Source: Hemerocallis citrina
Lineage: Eukaryota; Streptophyta; Magnoliopsida; Asparagales; Asphodelaceae
Assembly: GCA_017893485.1 (NCBI GenBank)
Contig: CM030362.1
Coordinates: 30,732,089 to 30,796,088 of the forward strand
DNA: 64,000 nt
Direction: 5' to 3'
The translations under genes were made by a program, and so were the position numbers. Below, one piece after another: positions 38,457 to 50,253 of the stretch (its first letter is position 1; each line of letters opens with the position of its first letter). The notes below the pieces were generated by a model. That model searched no databases, was not told the origin of the DNA, and saw only the letters and a list, made by a program, of their open reading frames with translations.

Positions 38457-40770
38457 ATGGTTAAGATCACGGATGAGACCCCCGCCTCGGAGCAAGCCGT
38501 TGGCCGAGGGGATAAAGGGAAGGAGGTAGTGGAGCCGAGCGATCGGAATGTCGTTCGTCCGGATAGAGAGGGCGAAGTGGCCGAGCTGCCTAAAGAAGTT
38601 GCGGCAGTGTCTCGGGAGGGGAAGGCCGTGGTCACGATCGTGGAAATGCCGAAGACGGCGGGAGTGTTCGGTCGGCAGCCCATTTCTCTGTCGAGCATGG
38701 GAGGCGTACGGGACTACGCCGAGGACACCTTGGAGAGAGTGACCCAAGGCACGGCTAAGTTGGTGGAAGAGAACGAGCCAAGGGAGCTGTCCGAGGTGGA
38801 CCATACCATCTCGTCTCTCACTGAGGGTGACCTTCGTCTGATCCGAGAGGGTTTCCGGATCCCTGCCGACTATGGACTGCTCCTCCCCGGGCCGGGTTTC
38901 CGAGCCAACACAAAGTCCTCGTCGGACGTGTGCGTCTTTCCGGTCGACTCCCTTATTGCCGGACTCCGCTTTCCCCTCCACCCGTTCGTGGTTGAAGTCC
39001 TGACATGGTACGGTTTGAGCCCCGCCGAGCTGATGCCGAACACATGGAGGCACGTCATGGCGTTCGTCCTCCGATGCCAAGAGGTCGGTGGTAAGCCGAG
39101 TATGTTCCTCTTTCGGAGTCTTTTCCGACCCTGTCAGCCAAGGCGAGACGAACAGAGGTTCTATCTTTCGCCTCGGATGGGCGTGAAGCTGATCGAGAAT
39201 CCAGACTCGATCAAACATTGGAAGGAGAAGTACTTCCTCATTCGGGCTCCGGCGCCGTGGGTGATACCGACGGTTTGGGCAAAGGAGGGTCTGCCCAAGA
39301 TGACCAAGAAGGAGGCGGCGCTGAGTGATGAGGAGGCGGAGGTCCAGAAGAAGCTCCTCGCCCTGCCAGCGCTAAGCTGGAAAGAAGTTACCGAGGGGGA
39401 TCTGTTCCGAGGGGGTCTCAGTCCGATCGACCCTAGTATGCTTCTGGTATTTATACTCTTTGCTTAAAGTTCATAAAAATTTTTCTAAGTTTTTTCATTC
39501 GGCTTGCGCAGAGATGATGAAGCTGGATTACAAAGCTCTGGTGGCGAAGGGCCGGTCGGAGCAGGAGGCGAAGAAGAAGAGGCCTTCGGCAGGGCCTCAG
39601 GACAGCCGAGCCTCGAAGAAGCCTTCGGTCGAGAAGCCTGCCGACCAACCGAAGGTCGCGGTCCTCGAGCAGGGGGAGATCAGGGTCCTCGACTCTCCTG
39701 CATCGGGTGCGCCGACACCGCCTTCGAAGGGGGATGCCCCCGGTTCGTCGAGCGGTGCGTTCGGCGTGAAGGAGGTGTTGTCCCTCCAAGTTCTGCCCCT
39801 CACTGCCGATGTGGAGAAGATCCTGACCGAGCGTCACAAACAGATCTTCATGCCCGACTGGCAGGTAATGAACGTCGATGGCTTCTTGGGCGACGACAAC
39901 ATCTGCATGGAGGCGGTGAGGCACCTGCCGACCCCAAAGGACCGAGCGACCCTGAAGGCCGGGCTAGCAGGGGACACCGTGATGCAGATCGCTCGGAATA
40001 CTATATCGGTAAGTAGGCCGAGCTCTCCCTCATCAAAATTTCTTTCTTAGAATTTTTTTTAAGTCTTTGGGCTCGGATTTTAATCCGCTGTTCTTTTTCA
40101 GACCCTCTGCCACTTCAACTTCCTGGTCGAGGAGTTTGCGAACAAGGAGCAGGAGAATGAGCGGGAGAGGGCGGAGCGCGTCAAGGCCACGCAGCGGCTT
40201 GATGCCGAGCAGCTCCTCTCGACGAAGAGGGCTGCTGAAGTGGCGGGGTTGGAGAAGCAGCTGGCCGACGCCATTCAGCTGTCGAAGGACACGGCGGCCA
40301 AGCTTGAGGCGTCGGAGAAGGAGGCAGCCAAGCTGAAGGAGGAGCTGGCCAGCGCTCGGTCGGAAGCGGAGAAGGCTCGGAAGCGGGCTGAGAGGATCAT
40401 GGTCAAGCACCAGAAGAAGGTGAAGAAGGTGAGGAAGGCCGTGCAGGAGGAGGCCGCGCAGCACATGCTCCAAAACATGGAGAATGCCTACGGTCGAGCC
40501 CTGCTCCACGTAGCCGCCAAGAACCCGGGCTTCGACACGTCCTCCTACCATTTTTACGACCCCGTGGAAGGGGAGGAGGGGGTTACCGAGGGGTTGCTCG
40601 GCCCTGAGGGAGAGACGGAACCCGTCGAAGGCCCAGGGGAGACCGAAGCCGAGGGCGAGGAGGAGGACGACTCCGAGGAGGAGAGTTGGAGCGAAGGCGG
40701 AGGCGAGGGCGACGACGAGGACAAGACCGGGGGGTCGACGGACCCGAACGACAAAAAGGTCGACCCCTGA
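38457..40770 (+). CDS. PF04195-like ('putative gypsy type transposon') coiled-coil protein, 3 exons
   Basis: Exons 38457-39435, 39512-40008 and 40102-40770 join in frame (donors GTATGC and GTAAGT, acceptors GCGCAG and TTTCAG) to 714 residues. Residues about 130-240 (PADYGLLLPGPGF, then LRFPLHPFVVEVLTWYGL, LMPNTWRHVMAFVLRC) match the plant-specific family of that name, which has no proven activity. The middle is Lys/Pro-rich. Residues about 500-610 form a long coiled coil (KQLADAIQLSKDTAAKLEA and following). The tail is strongly acidic (E/D runs, 640-705). An upstream in-frame ATG exists at 38385. Neumann-type surveys of Tat elements describe such extra, often antisense, genes between pol and the 3' LTR, which fits the orientation here. 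No stop or shift breaks it. Confidence 0.7.
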
Positions 40771-40982
40771 CTCGGTTGTCTTTTTTAGTCCTTTGTTGTT
40801 TTGTTTCTTTTTGTAAGCCTCATTGCGGACTGGCCACCGCTTTTGTAAAACTTTCTCCTTGGTTTTGAATGAAAACATTTTGTTTGGCCCAAATTTGTCC
40901 AAGTGTTGAGCCTCGGATTTGTGTGTGACTAGTTGTAGATGTTTCCGTGTATTGTCCCATCGGATTTATCTCCACTTTTCAG

Positions 40983-41822
40983 GTGAAGTTCGGTCCGATC
41001 ACGGAGGTTGTATACCTTCGGAAGGAGCTGGCGAAAACGAAGGGCGAGCTCTTGCAGAGCCGACAGAATCGATTTCTCCTGCTCGGCAAGCTGGAGGAGA
41101 CGAAGGCAGCTCTGCGGAGGTACTGTCGCGAGCTGTGGCAACTGCGGAAGTACCCCCAAGCTCCTTGTCCCGAAGGCGAAGTCGAGCGGCTCCGTAGAGA
41201 GCTCACTGCCGCCGAGCAGAAGAACGACGACCTTTTGGCCGAGGTCCAACACTTGGAATTAGCGGAGAAAGAACGCTCGGCGGAGGGAGAGAAGCTGACC
41301 TCCGAGCTGGAGAAGGCATCGGCCGAGCGCAAGAGGTTATTGGCCGAAGTCGACAGGCTCAGAAGGATCACGATAGATAGGGGAATCGAGGTCACCCACT
41401 TCCGACGGCTCGCGGCAGATGGTGCCAACGCCTCTGGCTCGTCAAGGCCTTCTCGTTCGAAGAAGTCGGCGAAGGACGACGCTCTGAGAGACAGAATCAT
41501 TGAACTGGAGGAAGAGATCGCGTCGCTCAAGCCTGTGTCGGAGAGGGCTAACGTTCGCAGTACGTCGTGCACTCGCGAAGAGAGCGAGAGGGGGATTACA
41601 TTTTACGAACTTGCGACACGCTCGCCTATGACCAGGCGGAGTCCAGCCGATGCTCAGAGCAGTGCGGCCGTCTCCTCGAGCGGGGCCTCGGCAGGCACTG
41701 CAGTTAGAGCCAGCAGCGAAGGGGGGTCGCGCTTCGTTGGTTTAGGGTCGAGCTCGGAGGGCAGGCCTCGTCGTCCCCGCGTTTCCCTAAACCGAAGCGT
41801 TCCCCTTCCGAAGAGACCCTGA
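40983..41822 (+). CDS. Coiled-coil exon downstream of the PF04195-type gene
   Basis: An open frame of 279 residues without an ATG at its start, but with a splice acceptor CACTTTTCAG directly before 40983. It begins VKFGPITEVVYLRKELAK and is a heptad-rich coiled coil over about 180 residues (LRRELTAAEQKNDDLLAEVQ, LASLK-type segments), then a Ser/Ala/Arg-rich tail. It may be a last exon. An in-frame donor AAG/GTCGAC at 40758 in the preceding gene would join to it in the correct phase and skip that gene's stop codon. Or it may be the remnant of a second gene that lost its first exon. Function is unknown. Confidence 0.5.
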   Translation: MKFGPITEVVYLRKELAKTKGELLQSRQNRFLLLGKLEETKAALRRYCRELWQLRKYPQAPCPEGEVERLRRELTAAEQKNDDLLAEVQHLELAEKERSAEGEKLTSELEKASAERKRLLAEVDRLRRITIDRGIEVTHFRRLAADGANASGSSRPSRSKKSAKDDALRDRIIELEEEIASLKPVSERANVRSTSCTREESERGITFYELATRSPMTRRSPADAQSSAAVSSSGASAGTAVRASSEGGSRFVGLGSSSEGRPRRPRVSLNRSVPLPKRP

Positions 41823-41930
41823 TCATGTCGTTTTTCATCCCCTCTGACCTGTTGTAAAACGTTGTAGTAGAGTCGGTCTTGATGTATGTGAAGCCACTAT
41901 ATATATATGAATGCAAATCTGAAAGTTTCT

Positions 41931-42300
41931 TCAGAAAATTTCCAAGTGTTGGACTTCAGCAGCTTTATATACTTCTTTTGGTAACTGGCTAAGTTCTTCA
42001 CATTCTTGAGATGGATAGATGCAGTAGATAAGTCCTCTTTCGGACAATACTCTCACTGTTTTTGGATTTGCTCCTGGTAGTATGATCGCTTTGTTCATAT
42101 GTTGTTGAGAAATAGTCTTGATAAATTGGTTGACCTGAGTGGTTTGGCATAATTTCTCAATATATTGTAAAGATAACTCATTCTTGGAATATTTTGGAGG
42201 ATCTGAGAGTAAACACTCTTTGTAGGTAGTAGGCTGTATGGATGTGGAGTTTTTCTCTTGTGTGGCTATTTTTGTGATCCCACTTGTATTTTGTGGGTTA
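41931..42300 (-). pseudogene. Possible 3' reading frame of the pararetrovirus (transactivator position)
   Basis: About 120 residues of open frame lie between the end of the Gypsy element's gene region and the ATAGG duplication of the solo LTR. They contain NKAIILPGANPKTVRVLSER and IYPSQECEELSQLP. In cavemovirus/solendovirus order the transactivator/viroplasmin frame follows RNase H, which is where this fragment would lie without the insertion. I infer the identity from position, AT-rich composition and texture, not from a motif I can name. Confidence 0.35.
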
Positions 42301-42305
42301 ATAGG

Positions 42306-45300
42306 TGTCACGCCCCGCTTCCCAGAATACTGGAACACAGGCTGTAACACCCCGTAGTTTTCAAAGACTATATATATAAATATGTAGTAAAATCTTGATA
42401 AGAATATATATAGTTGCTGTGTACAATGTATGCATGAGTATACTTTGAAAAAGGAGTAATAGTTGGCATGGTTGTAAATGCTATGAATTAATGAATAGTA
42501 ATGTGCGGGGGGGGGGCACGTGAGCTTCAATGAACAACCTGTGTAGTTGAAAAGATAGAGGTGGTATGTGATTGAAATCCCATATCGGATATAAAGTAAA
42601 ATAAAATATTATATAACTGATTTTTAACTGATTTTTATTATAACTGGGTCGAAACCTCAGTACAAGACAGATAAGGCAGCAAGCCATAACAAGAATCATC
42701 GCATAAGTTCATCAAGTGGGCAATTAACATGTTATTATATCATAAAATGTATTAACAGTAATATTCAACAAGTAGAATGGATTTTTACAGTGTTCAAGTC
42801 AATTTATCATGTCATGGTTCAAGTCGCAAGATCTCAATCAACCAACATGTATTTGATCACAATGTATTTTCTCATATGCAAGTTCTAGTCATTTTATTCA
42901 TGTCATGTGTGTATATAGGCTTGGGTTTGAGTCAATGGATAATGATATGATGTCAAGACTACGTCGGGTTAGCTCGTGTAAACCCTCAATACTCCCAACG
43001 GAAAGGACACAAGGCATTTTTAAGATAATTGAAAAGGAACTACTTGCAGGAGGTCAATAAGCTTGAACTAGAAAAATTAAATGAGTTCAAGTGGACTTGC
43101 CTTTTGGACGGTGATTAGATACGAACAATTGAATAACGGGATTGGGATCCCGGGGAGGCACGTGCGCTCTACGTGCAAAATAACAACAGCAACATAACTC
43201 CTCTTCATAACAGCAACACACCAAAACAGAACACCGGATCCAAGAGCAAAACAGCATACACCAATCCAGATTCCATGTGCCAAAACACCAAACACCGTAA
43301 TGGACCGATCATATTTTGTCTTCTTCCCTTTGGCAGAGAGAGAAAGTGAGACCGGGAGAATGGTCGGCGACACTCGAGACGAAGGCGACGACGTCTGGCA
43401 ACGCAACAGGAGGTCGCGATGGCGAGGGTGCTCGAGGAGGAGGATGGCAGGCGAGGACGGCTCGACGAGGAGGCAACGGTGATGAGTAGACGATGGGTTC
43501 GAGCTCTGGCAGCGATGGCGGAGGCTAGCGACGATTGTGGCGGCACTGCAGTAGGACGAGGATGAGAAGGTCGGGAGTAGAAGATGGAGAGGCGGTGATC
43601 AACTGGAGTCGACGGTGAAACTTCGGTTGTCGATGGATTCGACGAGAACCCAGAGGAAGAAGACGAAGTGGAGTTGTGGTGGCGCTCAGGGAAATCGAGC
43701 GGCGACTGGACGGGGGTGAGGAGGAGCAACGAGGAGACGATGGGGGTGCAGAGGATTCGACGAGGATGGTGGTCGAGGTGCTCCTATGTTTCAGACGAAA
43801 AACAGAGGAAGAGGAGGTAAGGAGATGAGTTCTCGAAGTGGGTTCGGCAATGGAGAGGGAGCGAGAAGTCGACGAGGAGCTCGAGGGTTCGATGGGGAGG
43901 CAATGGTGGGAGTGCTCGAGCGGCATTGGGTTCCGACGCTTCACAGCGAAGAGGAGGAAGATGATGGTTGAAGGTGGAGCTACGATGGAATGAGTAATGG
44001 TGGTCGACTGTGGAGATGGCAACGGAGATGGGTTTGTTTGGCGGAGACGAAGATGGGGGTCTCTGTTGGGTTCGGTTTAGGGAAAAGGAGGAAGAAGAAG
44101 TCGAAGGGGGGGGGGTGTTCTCGTTCTGTTTTGGGGAAGTTAGAGGAGAAAGAGTGTCACGCCCCGCTTCCCAAAACACGGAAATACGGGCACGAGACTA
44201 AGGCCCAGCGAATGGTGCGAACACACCATCCATAAGCTGTACAAGTAAACTCAACAACAATATAACAGAACAATCCACGCAGGCATATAAATCACAATAT
44301 GATAATGAAGTACAAGACATAGTCCATAAATAACCAGCAACTGGGAGATACAAATTATTACGGGTCAAACAAGTCCGGATTACAATAAAGAGTTTTATGA
44401 AATAAACACAAACTAATACGATAACATGAAAATAAATAACTAGAACACTTGGTCAGCGACACCTTCTGGTAACTCTCCATTTGGGCCTGCAAGTATATTA
44501 TAACAAAAGAAAAGAAAAGGGAAACAAGAAGACCCGTTAATACAAGTTACGGGCCGCAAGGGGAGTACAAGCTAAGGGAAACAGGAACAAAATAAAACAA
44601 AGGAAAAAAACAGGAAAAGAGCAGGGAATCAATAATTACGAAATAGGAACAAAATGCAACAGGTAAACATGATATGAACATGGCGTTACGAAACAAGTGA
44701 CATGTAAAACAAATAATCAAGTATCGAGTCAACATGAACATGTAACATATGGTTGGATCATGAAAATGCACGTGTTATTCTTATGTCTAATGTCTTGATT
44801 CTATCTAGGTAGCACTTCATGCACCCCATATTTTTATTACATGGTTGCTACAGTCAATACAATGTCGTTTAGATTTAGTGGTGGGTTTTATAGGTCACGT
44901 ACTCGGGAAAAACATGTACATTCAATATTGTATCAAGATACGTGCAAACTTGTAACGTGAAACATGTAGAGTGTAAACTTGTAACGTGAAACATGTAAAC
45001 TTGTCATTTGCAATCTTGCAACTTGTAATTGCAACTTGCGTCGGGGAACCACGAGCTCCCGTCCGAGTACGCTCTTCTATATTGCCCACTACTTAAATCT
45101 TTCCCTTATACCTCGGCTTGTTACTTTTATTTAAATTGTTAACACAAACATAATGCAATGAGGCGAAGTCAAGATATGGACATGGAATATCTAGGAATTG
45201 TGCATGAAATATGTTCTAAGTAAGGAGATGTGAAACATGTAGTTTAATGTCATAATTGGGTATAATTTATTAATACATATATAGGTCTATTTTATTATTT

Positions 45301-47554
45301 CATATATGGGTCCATAATATTTTAGGGTCATCTAAAATAACATTGCAACTATAAGTAACTAATTACATGCATAAAACTAAATCAGAAATTAAAGGATAAT
45401 ATAAACACTTAAATTATTAACAAGGGTAAAATAGTCATTCACATCAATATGTATAATCTCTAAAATTACATATATTTGTATTTATTTGTGATGTTCGTGT
45501 CATGCATGGGATACCAAAGTATTCACGATCTCGTGTGAACACAGGATCGACGGATTAGGAATATAAACGGGTATCAATTCGACTTATGGATGCGAATTGG
45601 AGTCAAAAAAATAGACTTGCGGTATTTTTTCAATGGCTTGTACTAGAACAAATAAAAGCGTACAAGAGATACTTGCCTTAACGATGGTGAGTCCGAACAC
45701 GAACCAATACGGGATGCGGATCCCGAGAGGAGAGGCACGAGCACGGACACACGGGCGCACGTACAGTACACGTGCAAAACAGCACACAGCGGTCTACACG
45801 GATCTGCTCTGGGCGCCAAAACAGCAAACACCCATCAGATCAGGTCAGATCAAGATCTGATGAGATCAACGGTTGGAATCAGATCTTTTTCTTCCCTCCT
45901 TCCTTCTTCTTCCTTCTTCGTCGAAACAGAGAGCGAGGGAGGACGACGACCTTGGCGACGTCTTCGACGGCATGACTGTGGGGCGGCGCGAGGCGACGTC
46001 GACGGCGCAGCGGATGGCGATCAACGGCGCAGCGGATGAGGAGCTCTGTTTTCGACAAAAACAGAGGAGGCGGCGTTGAAGCTGGTGATGGCTTCGACTG
46101 TGAGGGGAGGCGACTGCGCGGTGCCCTCTGTTCTTGAGTTCGACAACGGGGGAGAAGCGAAGGTGGTGGAGATGCTCGGGGTGTTGGCGACGGTGTGGAT
46201 GGTCGAAGCGAGGCGAGGCGATGGGGATGAGAGGGTGAGGGGGTGGTGGAGGTCGAAAGCGGTGGTGAGGGAGATGATGGGTAATGGCGGATGATGGGTT
46301 CGATGAAGGGGACGACGGTGGATTGGGTTCGGGAGTCGGGCAATGGCAGATGGTGATAGCAGTGGTGGTTGGCGAGGGCGAGGAGCGGAGGACGGTGGAG
46401 TGTAGGGGATGCAGTGGAGGGGAATGGGTTCGGAGTTTGGGCGGTGGGTTTTAAGGCGAAGACGATGATGGTGAGATGGGTCGGAGGAGTGGGGACGATG
46501 ATCGAAGAGGGTGATGGCGAAAGTGGTAGTTCGAGCGGGAGGAAGAAGATGGGCGACTGTGTGTTTGGGTTTGGTTTTGATTTGTTGGTTTTAACAGAGA
46601 AGAGAAGGGGGGGGGGGAGAGAGAATACGGGAGAGAGAGAGAGAGAGAGAGATATTATAATATATGTACATAAATAATGTTAAATTAAGGGGTAGAAAGA
46701 TTATAGGGGAGGGGGTTACGGAATCACATAATGAGGCTAATAATTAGGAATAGTAATTGGGCAGTTACAAGAGAGATTTTGGGATTTGACTATGAATAGA
46801 ATTGATCTGATCAACACCCAATTAGTAGGGGAATTGGATTAATGGGTATTGGGTTTAAAACCATTGGGCTTTACAATAAACAATTGAGTTTGGGCTCATA
46901 CAAAATAATTTAAATTACTGGGCTTATAATAGAATTTGGGTTCAAAAATATTTCGTATAATAAAATAGTTGAATAATCAATTATTGGGCTTCAGAAAAAT
47001 AGTTTGAATAACATATTAATTTATAAGATGATAGTTTAATATAAATACGGGGAAAATACTTGAAAATATAAATTAGCGGAAACAGGGGTTACAAAGAGGG
47101 AGACGGGGAGAGAGAAGGTCAGGGAGTGAGAAAGAAAATGGGGAAAAGGGATTTTATTAATAAAATAATAATATAATATTGTGTAGTTGGAGATAGTAGG
47201 GGGTTGTAGTTAGGGAAACGCAAAGTGGGGGATGGTGAGGATATTTGTATACGGGTGAGTATACAGGATTGATTCTGTACAATATAGATGGGTACTGGGT
47301 TTGGATCCAACAATATGTGGATTTAGGTTTAGAGTTAGGGTCCAATAGGAGATGGACTTGGGTTTGGGCTTCAATTAAATATAATAAAAAGAAGAGAGAC
47401 AAGATTCTAGTTGGAACATAAATTTGCGTTTCAATAGGAGATTCAAAAGAATTTAAATGCATTCAAAAGAATTTATACAGAAATTGAAATACAAGAATAC
47501 ATGGAGAAGAAAGAAATAAAATGGAAATCCGTATAATCGAAATCAGGGGTTACA
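42306..47554 (+). mobile_element. Outer solo LTR, interrupted by an inner one
   Basis: It starts TGTCACGCCCCG and ends CAGGGGTTACA, flanked by the 5-bp duplication ATAGG (42301-42305 and 47555-47559). Without the inner insertion it is about 2.3 kb. No protein-coding retrotransposon domain is present, so it is best read as a solo LTR left by recombination. It contains a GC-rich block at 43300-44130 with long chance frames on both strands and a second TGTAACACCCCG motif at 42343. It separates the RNase H block of the pararetrovirus from the fragment at 41931. Confidence 0.75.
44155..47093 (+). mobile_element. Inner solo LTR of the same family (2,939 bp)
   Basis: It starts TGTCACGCCCCGCTTCCC and ends ACAGGGGTTACA, flanked by AAGAG at 44150-44154 and 47094-47098. 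Layout parallels the outer copy: the terminal GC motif, AT-rich DNA, a GGATCCCGAGAGGAG/CACGTGCAAAACAGCA segment (45720-45790), then a GC-rich block with GACGACG repeats (45940-46560) and a (GA)n run at 46630-46652. No gag or pol. It lies in the same orientation within the outer LTR. Confidence 0.75.
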
Positions 47555-47747
47555 ATAGGTTCACTCCCTTCGCTCATTTTTTCAATATGATATGTATTTA
47601 TATGTTGGTAAAATATACTTTGAAGACCACATATTTATAGCTGTAGTTGGTTAAATGCTCTTTTTAATCACTCCATCGTCTCCTTTAGGTAGACTATATC
47701 TTGTTCTATATGCTAAACTCTATTTTCCATCCTGTAAAATGAAATCA

Positions 47748-48125
47748 TTAGCTTCTTGATAAGAAATCTGCTAGGATGTTATCTTTTCTTTTTATATTTT
47801 CTATTAAGAAGTCATAATGTGCTAACTCCATTTGCCATCTTATCAACCTTTTATTTGCTATGGTTGGGTCTATTATTTTGTTAATCCAACTCTTTGCTTG
47901 TGTATTGTCTGTTCTTACTCTGAATTTTGTATGTAATATGAATAACTCAAACTTTTTTATAGTTTTTAAGACTGCCAGTAGTTCTTTTTCATTTATGTGG
48001 TAATTTTGTTGGGTCTGTGTGATTGATCCACTAGTATATCTGGCTAGTCTTTCTTCTTCTTCTCCTATTTCAATGTAATTTAATACTGCTCTCCAATTAT
48101 TTTCACATGCATCTGTTTCTATTAT
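47748..48125 (-). pseudogene. Pararetrovirus RNase H
   Basis: The frame carries ETDAC at the start, NEKELLAVLKT with the catalytic Glu, RTDNTQAKSW with the next Asp, and a closing DFLSRS with the last Asp, ending at a stop at 47748-47750. These are the four acidic positions of a caulimovirid RNase H and all are present. A frame break separates it from RT near 48125. Confidence 0.75.
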
Positions 48126-48900
48126 TCATGAACATTCTTTAACAGGTAATCTTAGCTTATTTAATTTTGAAGTTTGTTGTTTTAATATTTTAAGCTTTTC
48201 TTCATCCTCTGGGGTCCATTCCCATTTTTTAAACTTTTTAGTTTTTGTTGTAATCAATTTGTTTTTGCTGATAAATTTGGTATGTATCTTCTTGTTTGAT
48301 TTAGTAACCCGATTATAGATTGTACTTCTCTTTTTATCTTTTAGGATATTAGGAAATGTCTTTATTTTTTCTGCTATATGTGGTTGTGATTTTATTCCTT
48401 CATGTGATAATTTTGTTCCCAAGAATTCTATCTCAGTTTTGAACAATTCCATTTTCTTTTTTGATAGTATAATACCTGTATTTTTTACTATTTCTATAAA
48501 TTTTAGTAGATGCACTTTATGTTGTTCCTCATTTTCGGATCCTATTAAAATATCATCTACAAATACGAATATGATATTATTGTATTTTTCAAATATCTGA
48601 TTCATATATTCTTAAAATATTTCTGAGCTGTTTTTGTAACCGAATGGTAATACATTCCATTCATAGAATCCTTAAGGTGTGCTAAATGCTGTTAACTGTT
48701 TTGAATCTTCTGTTAGTTTTACATTATCAAATCCTGATTTACAATCAAATTTCGAATATATTTTTCGTGTCCATACCGTGTTGAGTAGTATTTGCATATC
48801 TGGTAGTGGATATCCAAATCTCTTAGTATTTTTATTTAGTTCCTTATAATTTACTACCATTCGAGATTTGCCTCTTTTTCTTCTGAATGCTTTCTTACTA
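48126..48900 (-). pseudogene. Pararetrovirus reverse transcriptase
   Basis: Two frames. 48672-48860 holds VVNYKELNKNTKRFGYPLPD and FDCKSGF, the N-terminal RT blocks typical of Caulimoviridae. 48126-48605 holds the catalytic FVDDIL block (Phe in place of the usual Tyr) and FLGTKLSHEGI. An in-frame stop near 48605-48620 and a shift break the two parts. The region 48870-49070 is too degraded to read. Confidence 0.8.
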
Positions 48901-49075
48901 TGAATGCTGGTGATGAATGTGGACTTTGTGATTTTCTTATGTAATTATTTTCCATTAATTCTTTTATATGTATTTTGAACACTTCTAGATCTGTTGGAGT
49001 GTGTCGTATAGGTTTAATTTTTATTATTTTGTTCTTATCTATTAACTATATATGTACTGTGGGTTTACTTAAGTT

Positions 49076-50202
49076 TTATTTTTTCAAAGGGTCTTCTCCG
49101 CACAGATCTTCTAATTGTTTTTGTAAAATTTTTTTTGTAGTTATTTCTTGAACTTGTTGTATTCTAGTTTTGTTTGGTAAATATTGGTATTCGCTATGCT
49201 GGGTTGAAAAAACTCTGATGTGTGGCAGGTCTGTTCTAGAATAAGGTTGGGTTATTCTAATTGCTATTGTTTGGTGTCGACAAGGTGTCGTAAATACAAC
49301 TGATTTATGTGATGTGGTTATAGGATAGTATTGTTGGAAAAAGTCATTTTCTAAGAGCACATCATTATTCATATCATCAAACTGGTATATTATTGATATT
49401 TTTAGTATGTAATTTTCTATCTGTATATTAATATTTTGTTTATACTTATCAAGTATGATAGTTTGTCCAGTTAATCCAATTATTGCTTTTTATTATATCC
49501 ATCTTGTTTCCATTTTGGTAGTATATTTTTGCGGCATAGGCTAGTGCCTGCTCCGGTATCTATTAGACTATGATAGTTTCTTGATTTATATCCTTCGTAA
49601 ACAAATTCTGTTAGTATCTATAATGTGTTTTTTGTTGCTCTTAATGGGTTCATTTGTCCAATATTCTATTTATTACTATACTTTCATTGTTTACTGTTAT
49701 TGTGATTTTTTTCTTCTTGAATTGAGTAAGGTTGTACTGATGTAAGGAAGTCAGTTTCTAATAATATTTCATTAACATGGTGTTCTGGGTCTACATGTAA
49801 GTGTAATAACATTTCATTTCTACCATTTATCCTTAGTGGCAGTATAATTTTATGTATAATTGGATGTCTATTATTGTAATAGTGTAGGTAGTAATATGAA
49901 TTTTCTAATGGAATTAATTCTTTTTTTTTTACATTTGTTTGTTTGATATGTGAATTAGTAGCTCCTGTATCTACTAAGGCTACTTGTTTATTCCATTTTT
50001 CATTGTCATAATATTCTATTTCTATTTTAAATTGGTTATTGTTTTGGTGTTCTAATATATTTATTATTGGTATTAATTCCAATGCTTGTTGTTTATTTCT
50101 TATTGATAGTGATCTATTCCCGAACATTATTTGTGGTGCCTTTCCTTTTGCAATTTCTATTGTTTTATTAAATTCGAATTCTATATAATTTGGTATAGTC
50201 AT
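49076..50202 (-). pseudogene. Pararetrovirus aspartic protease region
   Basis: The frame 49684-50202 has ALVDTGATNSHI, the aspartic protease active site (DTGA). The frame 49076-49372 contains protease-to-RT linker sequence. A second VLLETDF/VLLENDF-type segment occurs in both frames (near 49750 and 49355), suggesting a partial internal duplication or two related protease-like folds. Stops lie between the frames (49373-49683). Confidence 0.6.
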
Positions 50203-50253
50203 TTCAAGGTTTTCTCTAACTGGTTTGTATCTTATGATTTCGCTGAATAGCAG

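Noticed and set aside
38448..39218. 256-codon minus-strand frame
   Set aside because: Shadow of the PF04195-type gene on the plus strand, whose splice sites and family match are convincing.
40033..40902. 289-codon leucine-rich minus-strand frame
   Set aside because: Mirror image of the coiled-coil and acidic region on the plus strand (CTC/CTT against GAG/AAG).
43205..44179. Several 100-175-codon frames in the GC-rich part of the solo LTR
   Set aside because: Open in many phases on both strands at once, which is expected from GC-rich repeats.
45879..46677. Frames on both strands in the inner solo LTR
   Set aside because: Same reasoning as for the outer LTR; no recognisable domain.
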